Source: Gammaproteobacteria bacterium
GTDB lineage: Bacteria; Pseudomonadota; Gammaproteobacteria; GCA-001735895
Length of the DNA stretch: 33,540 bases
Assembly (NCBI GenBank): GCA_026989015.1
Contig: JALSKD010000010.1
Location: 1 to 33,540, forward strand
Direction of reading: 5' to 3'
Numbering within the stretch: the stretch's first letter is position 1; every line of letters begins with the position of its first letter. Under the pieces are notes generated by a model. That model worked only from the letters and a program-made list of their open reading frames with translations. It had not been told where the DNA came from and searched no databases. Made by a program: the position numbers and the translations under genes. This document shows positions 1 to 8,261 of the stretch, piece after piece.

Positions 1-1
1 C

Positions 2-583
2 GAGAAGGCCCACCCGGATGTCTTCAATCTGCTGCTGCAGGTGATGGACAATGGCACCCTGACCGACAACAACGGCCGCAAGGCCGACTTCCGCAATGTC
101 ATTCTGGTGATGACTACCAATGCTGGGGCCGAACTGATCAGCCGCAACAGCATCGGCTTCACCGAGCAGGACAACAGCCTCGACGCCGGCGACGCGATCA
201 AGAAGCTGTTCACCCCCGAGTTCCGCAACCGGCTCGATGCGGTGATCCACTTCAAACCGCTGGACGAACAGGTCATCCTCAATGTGGTGGACAAGTTCCT
301 GATCGAGCTGGAGGCGCAACTGGAGGCCAAGAAGGTTTCGCTCAACATCGATGACGATGCACGCCGTTACCTGGCAAGAAAGGGCTACGACCCGAAGATG
401 GGTGCCCGCCCGATGGCGCGGGTGATCCAGGACGAGATCAAGCAGGTTCTGGCCAACGAATTGCTGTTCGGCGCCCTGGCCAATGGCGGCGAAGTGCGGC
501 TCAAGGTCCGCGACGGCAAGCTGGTCTGCCACAGCCGGCCGCTGAAGGCGCCCAAGAAAAAGGCGGAACAGGCCAGCGCCTGA
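2..583 (+). CDS. clpA: ATP-dependent Clp protease ATP-binding subunit ClpA, 3' end only
   Basis: ClpA is the AAA+ unfoldase that feeds substrates into the ClpP protease in the cytoplasm. Only the last 193 codons are in the window; the frame is open from base 2, so the start lies outside. The visible part opens just after the second Walker B region (EKAHPDVFN), continues through the sensor-1 stretch (VILVMTTNAGA) and the FRNRLDAVIHF segment, and ends in the C-terminal small domain with a sensor-2 motif (GARPMARVIQ). The tail is lysine-rich. The neighbouring infA gene faces it with a 31-bp gap, an arrangement known from other gammaproteobacteria. ClpB is the main alternative, but the clpA-infA context and the short C-terminal tail favour ClpA. 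Confidence 0.93.
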   Translation, partial: EKAHPDVFNLLLQVMDNGTLTDNNGRKADFRNVILVMTTNAGAELISRNSIGFTEQDNSLDAGDAIKKLFTPEFRNRLDAVIHFKPLDEQVILNVVDKFLIELEAQLEAKKVSLNIDDDARRYLARKGYDPKMGARPMARVIQDEIKQVLANELLFGALANGGEVRLKVRDGKLVCHSRPLKAPKKKAEQASA

Positions 584-614
584 TCCGCCTCGGAGAGTGC
601 GTTCCGCGGCTCGG

Positions 615-833
615 TCAGCGTTCGCGGAAGGTGATGCGGCCCTTGGTCAGGTCATAGGGCGTCAGTTCCACGGTGACCTTGTCGCCCTTGAGGATGCGGA
701 TGTAGTGCTTGCGCATCTTGCCGGAGATATGGGCCGTCACCACATGACCGTTCTCCAGTTCGACGCGGAACATGGTATTGGGCAGGGTCTCGATGACCGT
801 GCCCTGCATTTCGATGTGATCGCCTTTCGACAT
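615..833 (-). CDS. infA: Translation initiation factor IF-1
   Basis: IF-1 binds the A site of the 30S subunit during translation initiation. The 72-residue product has the full length of the family and is a single S1-like OB fold. The diagnostic stretches are [39 protein letters not shown] and [18 protein letters not shown]. It is transcribed away from fabD and towards clpA. A promoter with a good -10 box lies in the divergent spacer. The identification is essentially certain because the family is so conserved. Confidence 0.98.
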   Translation of the reverse strand: MSKGDHIEMQGTVIETLPNTMFRVELENGHVVTAHISGKMRKHYIRILKGDKVTVELTPYDLTKGRITFRER

Positions 834-869
834 ATTCCGTGTTGATATCCGGTTCTTGAAAAACGCGCC

Positions 870-897
870 ATTATCCAGCTTTGACCGGGAATCACAA
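870..897 (-). promoter_or_regulatory. Candidate sigma-70 promoter of infA
   Basis: On the minus strand a TTGTGA -35-like box (892-897) and a GATAAT -10 box (870-875, 5 of 6 matches to consensus) are separated by 16 bp, 37 bp upstream of the infA start. The boxes fall in the divergent infA/fabD spacer. This is a consensus match by eye only. Confidence 0.45.
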
Positions 898-961
898 GCC
901 TATGACGCGGCTTTTTCTGTGCTAACATCGCGTTTTTTTACAGCACGGCACCCACCGAACG

Positions 962-1900
962 ATGACCCAACTCGCATTCGTATTTCCCGGCCAGGGCTCC
1001 CAGTCCGTCGGCATGATGAACGACTGGGGCGATTACCAGCCGCTGGTCAAGAAAACCCTCGAGCAGGCCTCCGACGCGCTGGGCGAAAACCTCGAACGCA
1101 TCGTCCGAGAAGGTCCGGCCGACCTGCTCAACCGTACCGAAATCACCCAGCCCGCGATGCTCGCCGCGGGGATCGCCGCCTGGCGTGTATGGCGCACCGC
1201 CAAACAACCGAATGCGGTGGCGCTGGCCGGGCACAGCCTCGGCGAGTACACCGCGCTGGTGGCCGCCGGTGCCATGGACTTCGGTGATGCCCTGTTGCTG
1301 GTTGCCGAACGGGGCCGTCTGATGCAGCAGGCGGTGGCCGAGGGCGAGGGCGCGATGGCCGCCATCATCGGACTCGACGACGACCGGGTGGCCGAAGCCT
1401 GTGCAGCGGTCGGTCAGGGCGTGGTTGCGCCGGTCAACTACAATTCACCGGGCCAGGTGGTCATCGCCGGCGACCGCAGTGCGGTGGAGCAGGCGATGGA
1501 GCAGGCCAAGGCGATGGGTGCCAAACGGGCCCTTCTGCTGCCCGTGTCCGTGCCTTCCCATTGCAGCCTGATGAAGCCGGCTGCCGATGCCCTTTACGAG
1601 CGTCTCAAGGCGATGGACATCTATATGCCCAAGGTGCCGGTTATCCACAACCAGAATGCAGCGCCTTCGACCGGCGCCGATGAGATTCGTGAGCGCCTGC
1701 GTGACCAGCTCTTCCAGCCGGTGCGCTGGGTCGAATGCGTGCAGGCGCTGAAGGAGCAGGGCGCCGATACCCTGGTCGAACTCGGCCCCGGCAAGGTACT
1801 GACAGGCCTGACGCGGCGCATCGACAAGACCCTGGCCGCCCTGCCGGTCCACAACGCGGCCAGCCTTGAGGCGGCCCGCCAACAGCTATCCGGAGAATAA
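962..1900 (+). CDS. fabD: Malonyl-CoA:ACP transacylase FabD
   Basis: FabD transfers malonyl from CoA to acyl carrier protein to supply type II fatty acid synthesis. The 312-residue length matches the family (about 309 in E. coli). It opens with the typical FVFPGQGSQ motif, carries the nucleophile elbow GHSLGEYTA with Ser92, and has the partner histidine in VPSHCS at His200. It is followed after 4 bp by fabG. Upstream one normally expects plsX and fabH, but here the gene faces infA directly across a 128-bp spacer. The ribosome binding site before this ATG is weak, but the family N-terminus fits the chosen start exactly. Confidence 0.97.
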   Translation: MTQLAFVFPGQGSQSVGMMNDWGDYQPLVKKTLEQASDALGENLERIVREGPADLLNRTEITQPAMLAAGIAAWRVWRTAKQPNAVALAGHSLGEYTALVAAGAMDFGDALLLVAERGRLMQQAVAEGEGAMAAIIGLDDDRVAEACAAVGQGVVAPVNYNSPGQVVIAGDRSAVEQAMEQAKAMGAKRALLLPVSVPSHCSLMKPAADALYERLKAMDIYMPKVPVIHNQNAAPSTGADEIRERLRDQLFQPVRWVECVQALKEQGADTLVELGPGKVLTGLTRRIDKTLAALPVHNAASLEAARQQLSGE

Positions 1901-1904
1901 CAGC

Positions 1905-2651
1905 ATGTCCGAACTCAAGGATCAGATTGCACTGGTCACCGGCGCCAGCCGTGGCATCGGCCAGGCCATTGCCCGCGCTCTCGGCAGCGCCGGCGCTACC
2001 GTCATCGGCACCGCCACCAGTGACGGCGGTGCTCAGGCCATCAGCGATTACCTGGCCGACGCCGGCATATCCGGGCGCGGCCTGCGCCTCGATGTGTCCG
2101 ACCCCGACTCGGTAGCCGCCTGCGTCAAGCAGGTCAACACGGACTTCGGCGCGCCCGATATCCTGGTCAACAATGCCGGCATCACCCGGGACGGCCTGCT
2201 GATGGCGATGAAGGAAGAACAGTGGGAGGCGGTGATCAACACCAACCTGACATCCATCTACCGCATGTCCAAGGCCGTCATCCGCGGCATGATGAAGAAG
2301 CGTAACGGCCGTATCATCAGCATTTCGTCCGTGGTCGGCGCTTCAGGCAATCCGGGGCAGACCAACTATGCCGCGGCCAAGGCCGGTCTGGTGGGTTTCA
2401 GCAAGGCGCTGGCCCGCGAGGTGGGTTCGCGCAACATCACCGTCAATGCAGTGGCGCCCGGTTTCATCGACACCGACATGACCCGCGAACTGGACGACAA
2501 GCAGAAGGACGCATTGCTGGCGCAGATACCGCTCGGGCGCCTCGGCGCTGCCGAAGAGATCGCCGCAACGGTGCTGTTTCTGGCCTCTCCCGGAGCCGCC
2601 TACATCACCGGCGAGACGATCCATGTCAATGGCGGCATGTACATGTCTTGA
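1905..2651 (+). CDS. fabG: 3-oxoacyl-ACP reductase FabG
   Basis: FabG reduces 3-oxoacyl-ACP with NADPH in the fatty acid elongation cycle. It is a 248-residue short-chain dehydrogenase with the cofactor motif TGASRGIGQA near residues 12-21, NNAG in the middle, and a complete catalytic triad at Ser142, Tyr155 and Lys159. An upstream in-frame ATG exists at 1866, inside fabD. The start at 1905 is preferred because MSELKDQIALVTG matches the family N-terminus and GGAG lies at 1892-1895. It sits 4 bp after fabD and before acpP. Confidence 0.97.
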   Translation: MSELKDQIALVTGASRGIGQAIARALGSAGATVIGTATSDGGAQAISDYLADAGISGRGLRLDVSDPDSVAACVKQVNTDFGAPDILVNNAGITRDGLLMAMKEEQWEAVINTNLTSIYRMSKAVIRGMMKKRNGRIISISSVVGASGNPGQTNYAAAKAGLVGFSKALAREVGSRNITVNAVAPGFIDTDMTRELDDKQKDALLAQIPLGRLGAAEEIAATVLFLASPGAAYITGETIHVNGGMYMS

Positions 2652-2689
2652 AGTAAAACTTTAACTTTTATTCATAACATTTTGTATTT

Positions 2690-2747
2690 TAAGCGCTTTA
2701 AAGGTCAAGCATTTTAGCTGGCATGGGGAAGGGCTTTTCAATACAAT
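2690..2747 (+). promoter_or_regulatory. AT-rich leader with candidate acpP promoter
   Basis: The 148-bp gap between fabG and acpP is markedly AT-rich in its first 65 bases. It holds an imperfect palindrome centred on AAGCGCTT (about 2690-2702). A CTGGCA box (2718-2723) and a TACAAT box (2742-2747) are 18 bp apart and resemble a sigma-70 promoter. A separate promoter would fit the high level of acyl carrier protein cells need. The assignment is by eye; the palindrome has no known regulator that I can name. Confidence 0.4.
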
Positions 2748-2799
2748 AGCGCGGCATCACAAGCCGTATCGATCTACCCACTTAGGAGAAACTCAAGCA

Positions 2800-3033
2800 A
2801 TGAGCTCTGTTGAAGAACGTGTAAAGAAGATTGTCGCCGAGCAGCTGGGCGCCAAGGAAGAGGATGTGACCAACAACGCCTCTTTCGTCGATGACCTCGG
2901 CGCAGACTCGCTGGATACCGTTGAACTGGTCATGGCTCTGGAAGAAGAGTTCGAAACCGAGATTCCCGACGAGGAAGCCGAAAAGATCACCACCGTTCAA
3001 CTGGCCATCGATTACATCAACGAACACCTGTAA
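2800..3033 (+). CDS. acpP: Acyl carrier protein
   Basis: This is the 77-residue, very acidic carrier protein that holds growing acyl chains on a phosphopantetheine arm. The attachment motif DSLDTVEL is intact, with the modified serine at Ser37. A strong AGGAG ribosome binding site (2784-2788) precedes the ATG by 11 bases. The gene has its own AT-rich leader upstream and a strong intrinsic terminator just downstream, so much of its mRNA is probably a short monocistronic transcript. It acts with FabD, FabG and FabF encoded beside it. Confidence 0.98.
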   Translation: MSSVEERVKKIVAEQLGAKEEDVTNNASFVDDLGADSLDTVELVMALEEEFETEIPDEEAEKITTVQLAIDYINEHL

Positions 3034-3054
3034 TCACCCCGGTTCGAATTCCTC

Positions 3055-3091
3055 AAATGCCGCTGGACTGTTCAGGTCGAGCGGCATTTTT
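3055..3091 (+). terminator. Intrinsic terminator after acpP
   Basis: A perfect 10-bp stem (AAATGCCGCT at 3055-3064, AGCGGCATTT at 3080-3089) encloses a 15-base loop and runs into a T-tract ending at 3091. It lies 21 bp after the acpP stop. It probably separates abundant acpP transcripts from the fabF-led genes, with partial read-through possible. Confidence 0.8.
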
Positions 3092-3196
3092 GGTACATGA
3101 AGCCGCGAAAATGGGCGGAAACCCGTTCACCCCGGTCGTCGGGTGATCTAGAATGCAGCCGTCCGGAAACTGAACTCATCGTTCGAGGTTATTCCC

Positions 3197-4435
3197 TTGC
3201 TTAATCGTCGCATCGTCATCACCGGCCTGGGCATGCTGTCTCCGGTCGGCAATACCGTCGAAGAATCCTGGAAGAACATCGTGGCCGGTGTCAGCGGCGT
3301 CGCGCCGATCACCGCCTTCGATGCTTCCGAATTCCCGGTACGCATCTCCGCGTCCGTGAAGAACTTCGATCCCACCGACTACATACCGAAGAAGGACATC
3401 AAGAAGATGGACCCCTTCATCCATTTCGGTATCGCCGCCGGCATTCAGGCACTGGAAGACTCCGGTCTCGAAGTGACCGAGGAAAACGCCGAGCGCATTG
3501 GCGTTGCCATCGGTTCAGGCATCGGTGGGCTGCCCGGCATCGAGCGCAACCGAGACCTGTTTGTCGCCGGCGGCGCACGCAAGATATCCCCGTTCTTCGT
3601 GCCCAGCTCGATCATCAACATGGTCTCCGGCAACCTGTCGATCATGAAAGGCCTCAAGGGACCCAACATTTCCATCGTCAGTGCCTGCACCACCGGCGCC
3701 CACAACATCGGCGACGCGGCACGAATGATCGCCTATGGCGATGCCGATGTGATGATCGCCGGCGGTGCCGAAATGGCCACCTGCCCGCTCGGAGTGGGCG
3801 GTTTCGCCGCCGCACGGGCACTCTCTACACGCAATGACGAACCGGAGAAGGCGAGCCGGCCCTGGGATGTCGACCGGGACGGTTTCGTGCTGGGCGACGG
3901 CGCCGGTGTAGTGGTGCTCGAGGACTACGAGCACGCCAGGGCACGCGGCGCAAACATCTACTGCGAACTGGCCGGCTACGGCATGAGCAGTGACGCCCAC
4001 CACATGACCCAGCCCTCACCCAGCGGCGAAGGCCCGGCCCGTTGCATGCTCAATGCATTGAAGGATGCAGGTATCGACAAGGAGCAGGTGGGCTACATCA
4101 ATGCCCACGGCACCTCCACCCCGGCCGGCGACAAGGCCGAGACCGAAGCGGTCAAGCGCGCCATGGGTGAACACGCCTACAAGCTGGTGGTCAGCTCCAC
4201 CAAGTCGATGACCGGGCATCTGCTCGGTGCCGCGGGTGGCATCGAAGCCATTTTCGCGATCCTTGCGCTGCGCGACCAGGTGATTCCGCCGACCATCAAC
4301 CTGGAGAACCAGGACCCCGAGTGCGATCTGGACTACTGTGCCAATGAGGCGCGAGACGCCAAACTGGATGTCACCCTGTCCAACTCCTTCGGCTTCGGCG
4401 GCACCAACGGAACCCTGCTGTTCAAGAAGATCTGA
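3197..4435 (+). CDS. fabF: 3-oxoacyl-ACP synthase II FabF (TTG start)
   Basis: FabF condenses malonyl-ACP with acyl-ACP to elongate fatty acids. The 412-residue length matches the family (413 in E. coli). The Cys-His-His active site is complete: Cys164 in [10 protein letters not shown], His304 in [11 protein letters not shown] and His341 in [11 protein letters not shown]. The N-terminus [17 protein letters not shown] fits the family only if translation starts at the TTG at 3197. There is no in-frame ATG between the upstream stop at 3149 and this codon, and GAGG at 3185-3188 is well placed. It follows the acpP terminator and precedes pabB by 22 bp. Confidence 0.96.
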   Translation: MLNRRIVITGLGMLSPVGNTVEESWKNIVAGVSGVAPITAFDASEFPVRISASVKNFDPTDYIPKKDIKKMDPFIHFGIAAGIQALEDSGLEVTEENAERIGVAIGSGIGGLPGIERNRDLFVAGGARKISPFFVPSSIINMVSGNLSIMKGLKGPNISIVSACTTGAHNIGDAARMIAYGDADVMIAGGAEMATCPLGVGGFAAARALSTRNDEPEKASRPWDVDRDGFVLGDGAGVVVLEDYEHARARGANIYCELAGYGMSSDAHHMTQPSPSGEGPARCMLNALKDAGIDKEQVGYINAHGTSTPAGDKAETEAVKRAMGEHAYKLVVSSTKSMTGHLLGAAGGIEAIFAILALRDQVIPPTINLENQDPECDLDYCANEARDAKLDVTLSNSFGFGGTNGTLLFKKI

Positions 4436-4457
4436 TCCCGTGACCGACGGCTGAGCC

Positions 4458-5768
4458 ATGTTCCATCACCACAGGCTCGGCCGGCCGGTCGATCTGCTGG
4501 CGCTGCACCAGCGCCATCCCGAGCGCTATCCCTACCTGCTGGACTCGAACACCCAGGGAGCGGTCAATACCCGCTGGTCGCTGCTGTTCGCCTTTCCCGA
4601 GGAGATCCAGGTTCAGCGTGCAGGCGACAGCGATTGCCTGCAACGCTTGCCCGACCGACTGGAAACGGACACTTCCGTGGAGCTGCCCTTCATCGGCGGC
4701 TGGTTCCTGTTCCTTTCCTACGAATACGCCTCGGTGATCGAGCCCTCAGTGGCGTTCTTCACCGAAGCATCCGAATGGCCGCTGGCCGTGCTGGCGCGGA
4801 TACCGGCCGCAGTGATCATCGACCATCGGGACGCTTCCACGCATCTGGTGGCGCGGCAGGGACGGGCGGAACTCGTCGATGCCATGCTCGGGGACATCAA
4901 GGCAGGGCCCGTGGTCGAGCATCATCCCCTGCCTCCGATCGACATCGAGGAAGAGGACCCGGAGCGCTACCTCAGGCATCTGCAGCGGATCCACCGCTAC
5001 ATCGTCGATGGCGATATCTTCCAGGCCAATCTGTCCCGGCTTTGGAGCGGCCGTTATCGCGCGTCGGTTGACCCGGTATCCCTCTATGCCCGGCTGCGCG
5101 CTTCCAATCCCGCGCCGTTTGCCGCCCTGTTGCGCTTCGACGCGGACAACTGGCTGCTGAGCTCCTCGCCGGAACGCCTGATCGAGGTGGACGCCGGCCG
5201 GGTCGAAACCCGCCCCATCGCCGGCACCCACCCGCGGGGCGGCAGCGACGAGGAAGACGAGGCCTTGTCCCGCCGCCTGCTGGCGCATCCCAAGGAACGG
5301 GCCGAGCATGTCATGCTGATCGACCTGGAACGCAACGACCTGGGGCGTATCTGTGTGCCGGGCAGTATCCGTCTGGCCGAACGCATGAGCTTGGAAACCT
5401 ACCGCCATGTCCACCACATCGTGTCCAGCATCCGCGGTCGTTTGCGCGATGACTGCGCATCCCGGGAGGTTCTCCACGCGGTATTCCCCGGCGGCACCAT
5501 CACCGGCTGCCCAAAGGTACGCTGCATGGAGATCATCAGTGAGCTGGAGCAGGCGCCGCGCGGACCCTATACCGGGTCGTTGGGCTATATCAGTGACCAC
5601 GGACGCATGGATTTCAATATCCTGATCCGCAGCATCATGCTGCGCGGTCGCCGGGCCGACATCCGCGCAGGCGCCGGCATCGTTCATGATTCCGACAGCC
5701 AACGGGAGTTGCGCGAAACCCGGCACAAGGCACGAGGCATGCTCAATGCACTGGCATCTGATCACTGA
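4458..5768 (+). CDS. pabB: Aminodeoxychorismate synthase component I PabB
   Basis: PabB converts chorismate and ammonia into 4-amino-4-deoxychorismate for folate synthesis, with ammonia supplied by a PabA glutaminase not in this window. The 436-residue protein has the chorismate-binding fold: an N-terminal half with FLSYEYA, then FQANLSRLW, SSSPERLIEV, and the C-terminal signature FPGGTITGCPK with GPYTGSLGYI. At the position where E. coli PabB has the lysine of PIKGT this protein reads PIAGT (Ala255), as anthranilate synthase TrpE does. The 23-bp overlap with pabC argues for PabB rather than TrpE. Confidence 0.88.
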   Translation: MFHHHRLGRPVDLLALHQRHPERYPYLLDSNTQGAVNTRWSLLFAFPEEIQVQRAGDSDCLQRLPDRLETDTSVELPFIGGWFLFLSYEYASVIEPSVAFFTEASEWPLAVLARIPAAVIIDHRDASTHLVARQGRAELVDAMLGDIKAGPVVEHHPLPPIDIEEEDPERYLRHLQRIHRYIVDGDIFQANLSRLWSGRYRASVDPVSLYARLRASNPAPFAALLRFDADNWLLSSSPERLIEVDAGRVETRPIAGTHPRGGSDEEDEALSRRLLAHPKERAEHVMLIDLERNDLGRICVPGSIRLAERMSLETYRHVHHIVSSIRGRLRDDCASREVLHAVFPGGTITGCPKVRCMEIISELEQAPRGPYTGSLGYISDHGRMDFNILIRSIMLRGRRADIRAGAGIVHDSDSQRELRETRHKARGMLNALASDH

Positions 5769-6549
5769 CCGCGACCCGGGAGGCTGCGCCGATCTTGGAG
5801 ACCGGGGCCTGCACTACGGGGATGGCCTGTTCGAAACCATGTTGCAGAGCGGGCAGCATATCCTGTACTGGAACGGCCACTACCGGCGTCTGTCGCGCGA
5901 CGCGGCGCGGCTCGGCATCGCCTGCCCGCCAGAAGGCGCATTGCTCGATGCCCTTCAGCCCAGTCTGGACGAGGGCGGCCAGCGCATCATCAAGCTGATC
6001 CTGACCCGGGGCAGCGATGGCCGAGGGCCTTATTGGCCCCAGCGACAGACAGCCTGTATCTACCTTCTGCATTCGGAATATATTCCTTATAAACACGAGG
6101 TTACAGCTGTTTTCTCGAAACATTCACTGCCCGAGAATCCTCCTCTGGCCGGTATCAAGCACCTCAACCGGCTCGACTATGTCCTCGCCAGCCGGGAACT
6201 GGCCGGGCGCGAGGATTGCGAGCAACTGATCCTCCTCGACGGGGCAGGGCGGGTCATCGAAACCCTGGTGCACAACCTGTTTCTGGTGTGCGACGGCCGG
6301 GTCAGCACCCCCTCCCTGCAGCGTTGCGGGGTGGCCGGGGTGATGCGCGAACAGGTCATAAAAAGTCTGGAGCGGATGGACAAAGCGGTTAGAATTGACG
6401 ACTGCTCCCGCAAAGATCTGCTGACGGCAGACGAACTGTTCGTCTGCAACAGCGTGCAGGGCATACGCGCGCTGACGCGCATCGATGGCCGTGAATTCCC
6501 GGCCGGTCCGCTGACCCAGGAACTGCAACAATTGTTCAATGAACACTGA
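5746..6549 (+). CDS. pabC: Aminodeoxychorismate lyase PabC
   Basis: PabC removes pyruvate from aminodeoxychorismate to give p-aminobenzoate. It is a PLP enzyme of fold type IV, 267 residues, close to the usual length of about 270. Visible motifs are GLHYGDGLFETM near the N-terminus, the PLP lysine Lys138 in AGIKHLNRLDY, and GRVIETLVHNLF. The open frame extends 60 bases further upstream inside pabB. The ATG at 5746 gives the typical N-terminus and a 23-bp overlap, pointing to translational coupling with pabB. mltG follows after 24 bp, as in other gammaproteobacteria. Confidence 0.94.
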   Translation: MHWHLITDRDPGGCADLGDRGLHYGDGLFETMLQSGQHILYWNGHYRRLSRDAARLGIACPPEGALLDALQPSLDEGGQRIIKLILTRGSDGRGPYWPQRQTACIYLLHSEYIPYKHEVTAVFSKHSLPENPPLAGIKHLNRLDYVLASRELAGREDCEQLILLDGAGRVIETLVHNLFLVCDGRVSTPSLQRCGVAGVMREQVIKSLERMDKAVRIDDCSRKDLLTADELFVCNSVQGIRALTRIDGREFPAGPLTQELQQLFNEH

Positions 6550-6573
6550 CTGCCCACACAAGGAGCCGATACG

Positions 6574-7617
6574 GTGAAGCGCTGGATGCTGCGCGCCATC
6601 CTGGTGCTGATCACGGCTGTGCTGCTCGTGGGCGGCTTCATCGGCTGGCGCTTCATCGAATTCCGTGACAAGCCGCTGCCTCCGGTCGATGGAGACGAGG
6701 CGGTGTTCACCATCAACAGCGGCAGTTCGCTGCGTCAGGTGTCGCGCCAGCTCGCCGCGCGCGGCCTCATCGAGGAGGCCTGGCTGTTCGAACTGCTGGC
6801 CCGCAGCCAGAGCGATGCCGGAGCCATCAAGGCCGGCGAATACCGCATCCGGCCGGGAGATACCGCGCAGACCCTGCTGCAGCGATTGCGTGACGGCGAC
6901 TCGGTCTCCCACGCCTTCACGATCATCGAGGGCTGGACCTTCCGCCAGTTGCGGGAACAACTCGCGAAGAATCCGGTACTGCGCCAGACCATCGCCCCTT
7001 CAGACAGCGATGATGCCGTAATGACCCGGCTCGGCCACCCGGGCGAGCACCCCGAAGGGCGTTTCCTGCCGGATACCTACCATTTTCCTCGAGGCACCAG
7101 TGATCTCCAGTTCCTCGAGCGCGCCTACCACGCAATGGAAAAGGCGCTGAACGAAGAATGGCGCGAGCGCGCACCCGGCCTCCCGCTGAATACACCCTAT
7201 GAGGCGCTGATTCTTGCATCCATCATCGAGAAGGAAACCGGCGCGGCCTTCGAACGGCCATTGATCGCGGCGGTGTTCATCCAGCGGCTGAAAAAGGGCA
7301 TGCGCCTGCAGACCGATCCGACCATCATCTATGGACTGGGCGAGGACTACGACGGCAATATCCGCTACCGTGACCTCAAGCGCAAGACGCCCTACAACAC
7401 CTACATCATCAGAGGACTGCCACCCACGCCGATCGCCCTGCCGGGGCGCGATGCCTTGCACGCCGCCCTGCATCCGGCCGACAGCGATGCCCTCTACTTC
7501 GTCTCCAAGGGCGACGGCACCCATTACTTCTCGCGCACGCTCGAGGAACACAACCGTGCGGTCAGCAAGTATCAGCTCAAGGGGCGCAAACCCAAACGCA
7601 AGCCGGAGGCCGGATGA
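6574..7617 (+). CDS. mltG: Endolytic murein transglycosylase MltG (GTG start)
   Basis: MltG (YceG) cleaves nascent glycan strands at the inner membrane and is thought to set their length. The 347-residue product has an N-terminal transmembrane anchor at about residues 6-26, a LysM-like region, and the catalytic domain with Glu219 in ASIIEKETG. LQTDPTIIYGLG and YNTYIIRGLPPTPIALPG follow. Translation starts at a GTG with AGGAG at 6561-6565, 8 bases upstream. Its stop overlaps the tmk start by 4 bp (ATGA). The C-terminal tail is short and basic. Confidence 0.95.
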   Translation: MKRWMLRAILVLITAVLLVGGFIGWRFIEFRDKPLPPVDGDEAVFTINSGSSLRQVSRQLAARGLIEEAWLFELLARSQSDAGAIKAGEYRIRPGDTAQTLLQRLRDGDSVSHAFTIIEGWTFRQLREQLAKNPVLRQTIAPSDSDDAVMTRLGHPGEHPEGRFLPDTYHFPRGTSDLQFLERAYHAMEKALNEEWRERAPGLPLNTPYEALILASIIEKETGAAFERPLIAAVFIQRLKKGMRLQTDPTIIYGLGEDYDGNIRYRDLKRKTPYNTYIIRGLPPTPIALPGRDALHAALHPADSDALYFVSKGDGTHYFSRTLEEHNRAVSKYQLKGRKPKRKPEAG

Positions 7618-8261
7618 AGGCATCAGCCGACATGATCGTCATCGACGGCGTTGACGGGGCCGGCAAGGGCGTGCAGTCCCGCCTGCTGCACCAGGCCTTC
7701 CAGGATGCGGGGCATACCTGCATCCTGACCCGCGAACCCGGTGGTTCGCCGGCCGCCGAGGAGATCCGCGAGCTGCTGGTTTGCGGCGATCCGGACAAGT
7801 GGGACAGCCTCACCGAGCTGCTGCTGATGTATGCCGCACGCCGCGCCCATCTGCGGGATACGGTATGGCCGGCCCTGCAGCGCGGCAGCTGGGTCATCTC
7901 CGACCGCTTCGCCGACTCCAGCCGCGCCTTTCAGGGCATTGCCGGCGATCTCGGCCTGGATACGGTGGAACGCATACACCGCATTACGGTCGGCGATTTC
8001 CGTCCCGGCCTGGTGCTGATTCTCGATATCGACGAATCGGTGGCGCTGGCGAGGGCCGCGGCGCGGGGCGAGGGCGAGGACCGATTCGAGAAAAAGGGCG
8101 CCGAATATCACCGGCGCGTGCGTGAGGCCTTCCGCCAGATCGCCGCCTCCGACCCGGATCAATACCGGCTGATCGACGCCAGCGGTGACATCAAAACGGT
8201 GCGCCGCCAGATCTTCGAAGCCGTCAACCGCCGCTTTGGCCTGCAGCTCGAGCCCCGATGA
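7614..8261 (+). CDS. tmk: Thymidylate kinase
   Basis: Thymidylate kinase phosphorylates dTMP to dTDP. The 215-residue length is normal. Recognisable parts are the N-terminal P-loop (residues 12-19), TREPGGSPAAEEIRELL, SDRFADSSRAFQG, and the lid/helix stretch with EDRFEKKG. The P-loop reads GVDGAGKG followed by Val. The serine or threonine that normally follows the Walker A lysine is replaced by Gly19, and the next residue, Thr in the adenylate-kinase version GAGKGTQ, is Val20. The gene overlaps mltG and holB by 4 bp each. A shorter start at 7632 is possible but less consistent with the overlap. Confidence 0.92.
   Translation: MKASADMIVIDGVDGAGKGVQSRLLHQAFQDAGHTCILTREPGGSPAAEEIRELLVCGDPDKWDSLTELLLMYAARRAHLRDTVWPALQRGSWVISDRFADSSRAFQGIAGDLGLDTVERIHRITVGDFRPGLVLILDIDESVALARAAARGEGEDRFEKKGAEYHRRVREAFRQIAASDPDQYRLIDASGDIKTVRRQIFEAVNRRFGLQLEPR

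Noticed and set aside
870-961. A matching fabD promoter in the infA/fabD spacer
   Set aside because: TTGACC at 881 and TAACAT at 923 are 36 bp apart, too far for a sigma-70 promoter, and no better pair was found.
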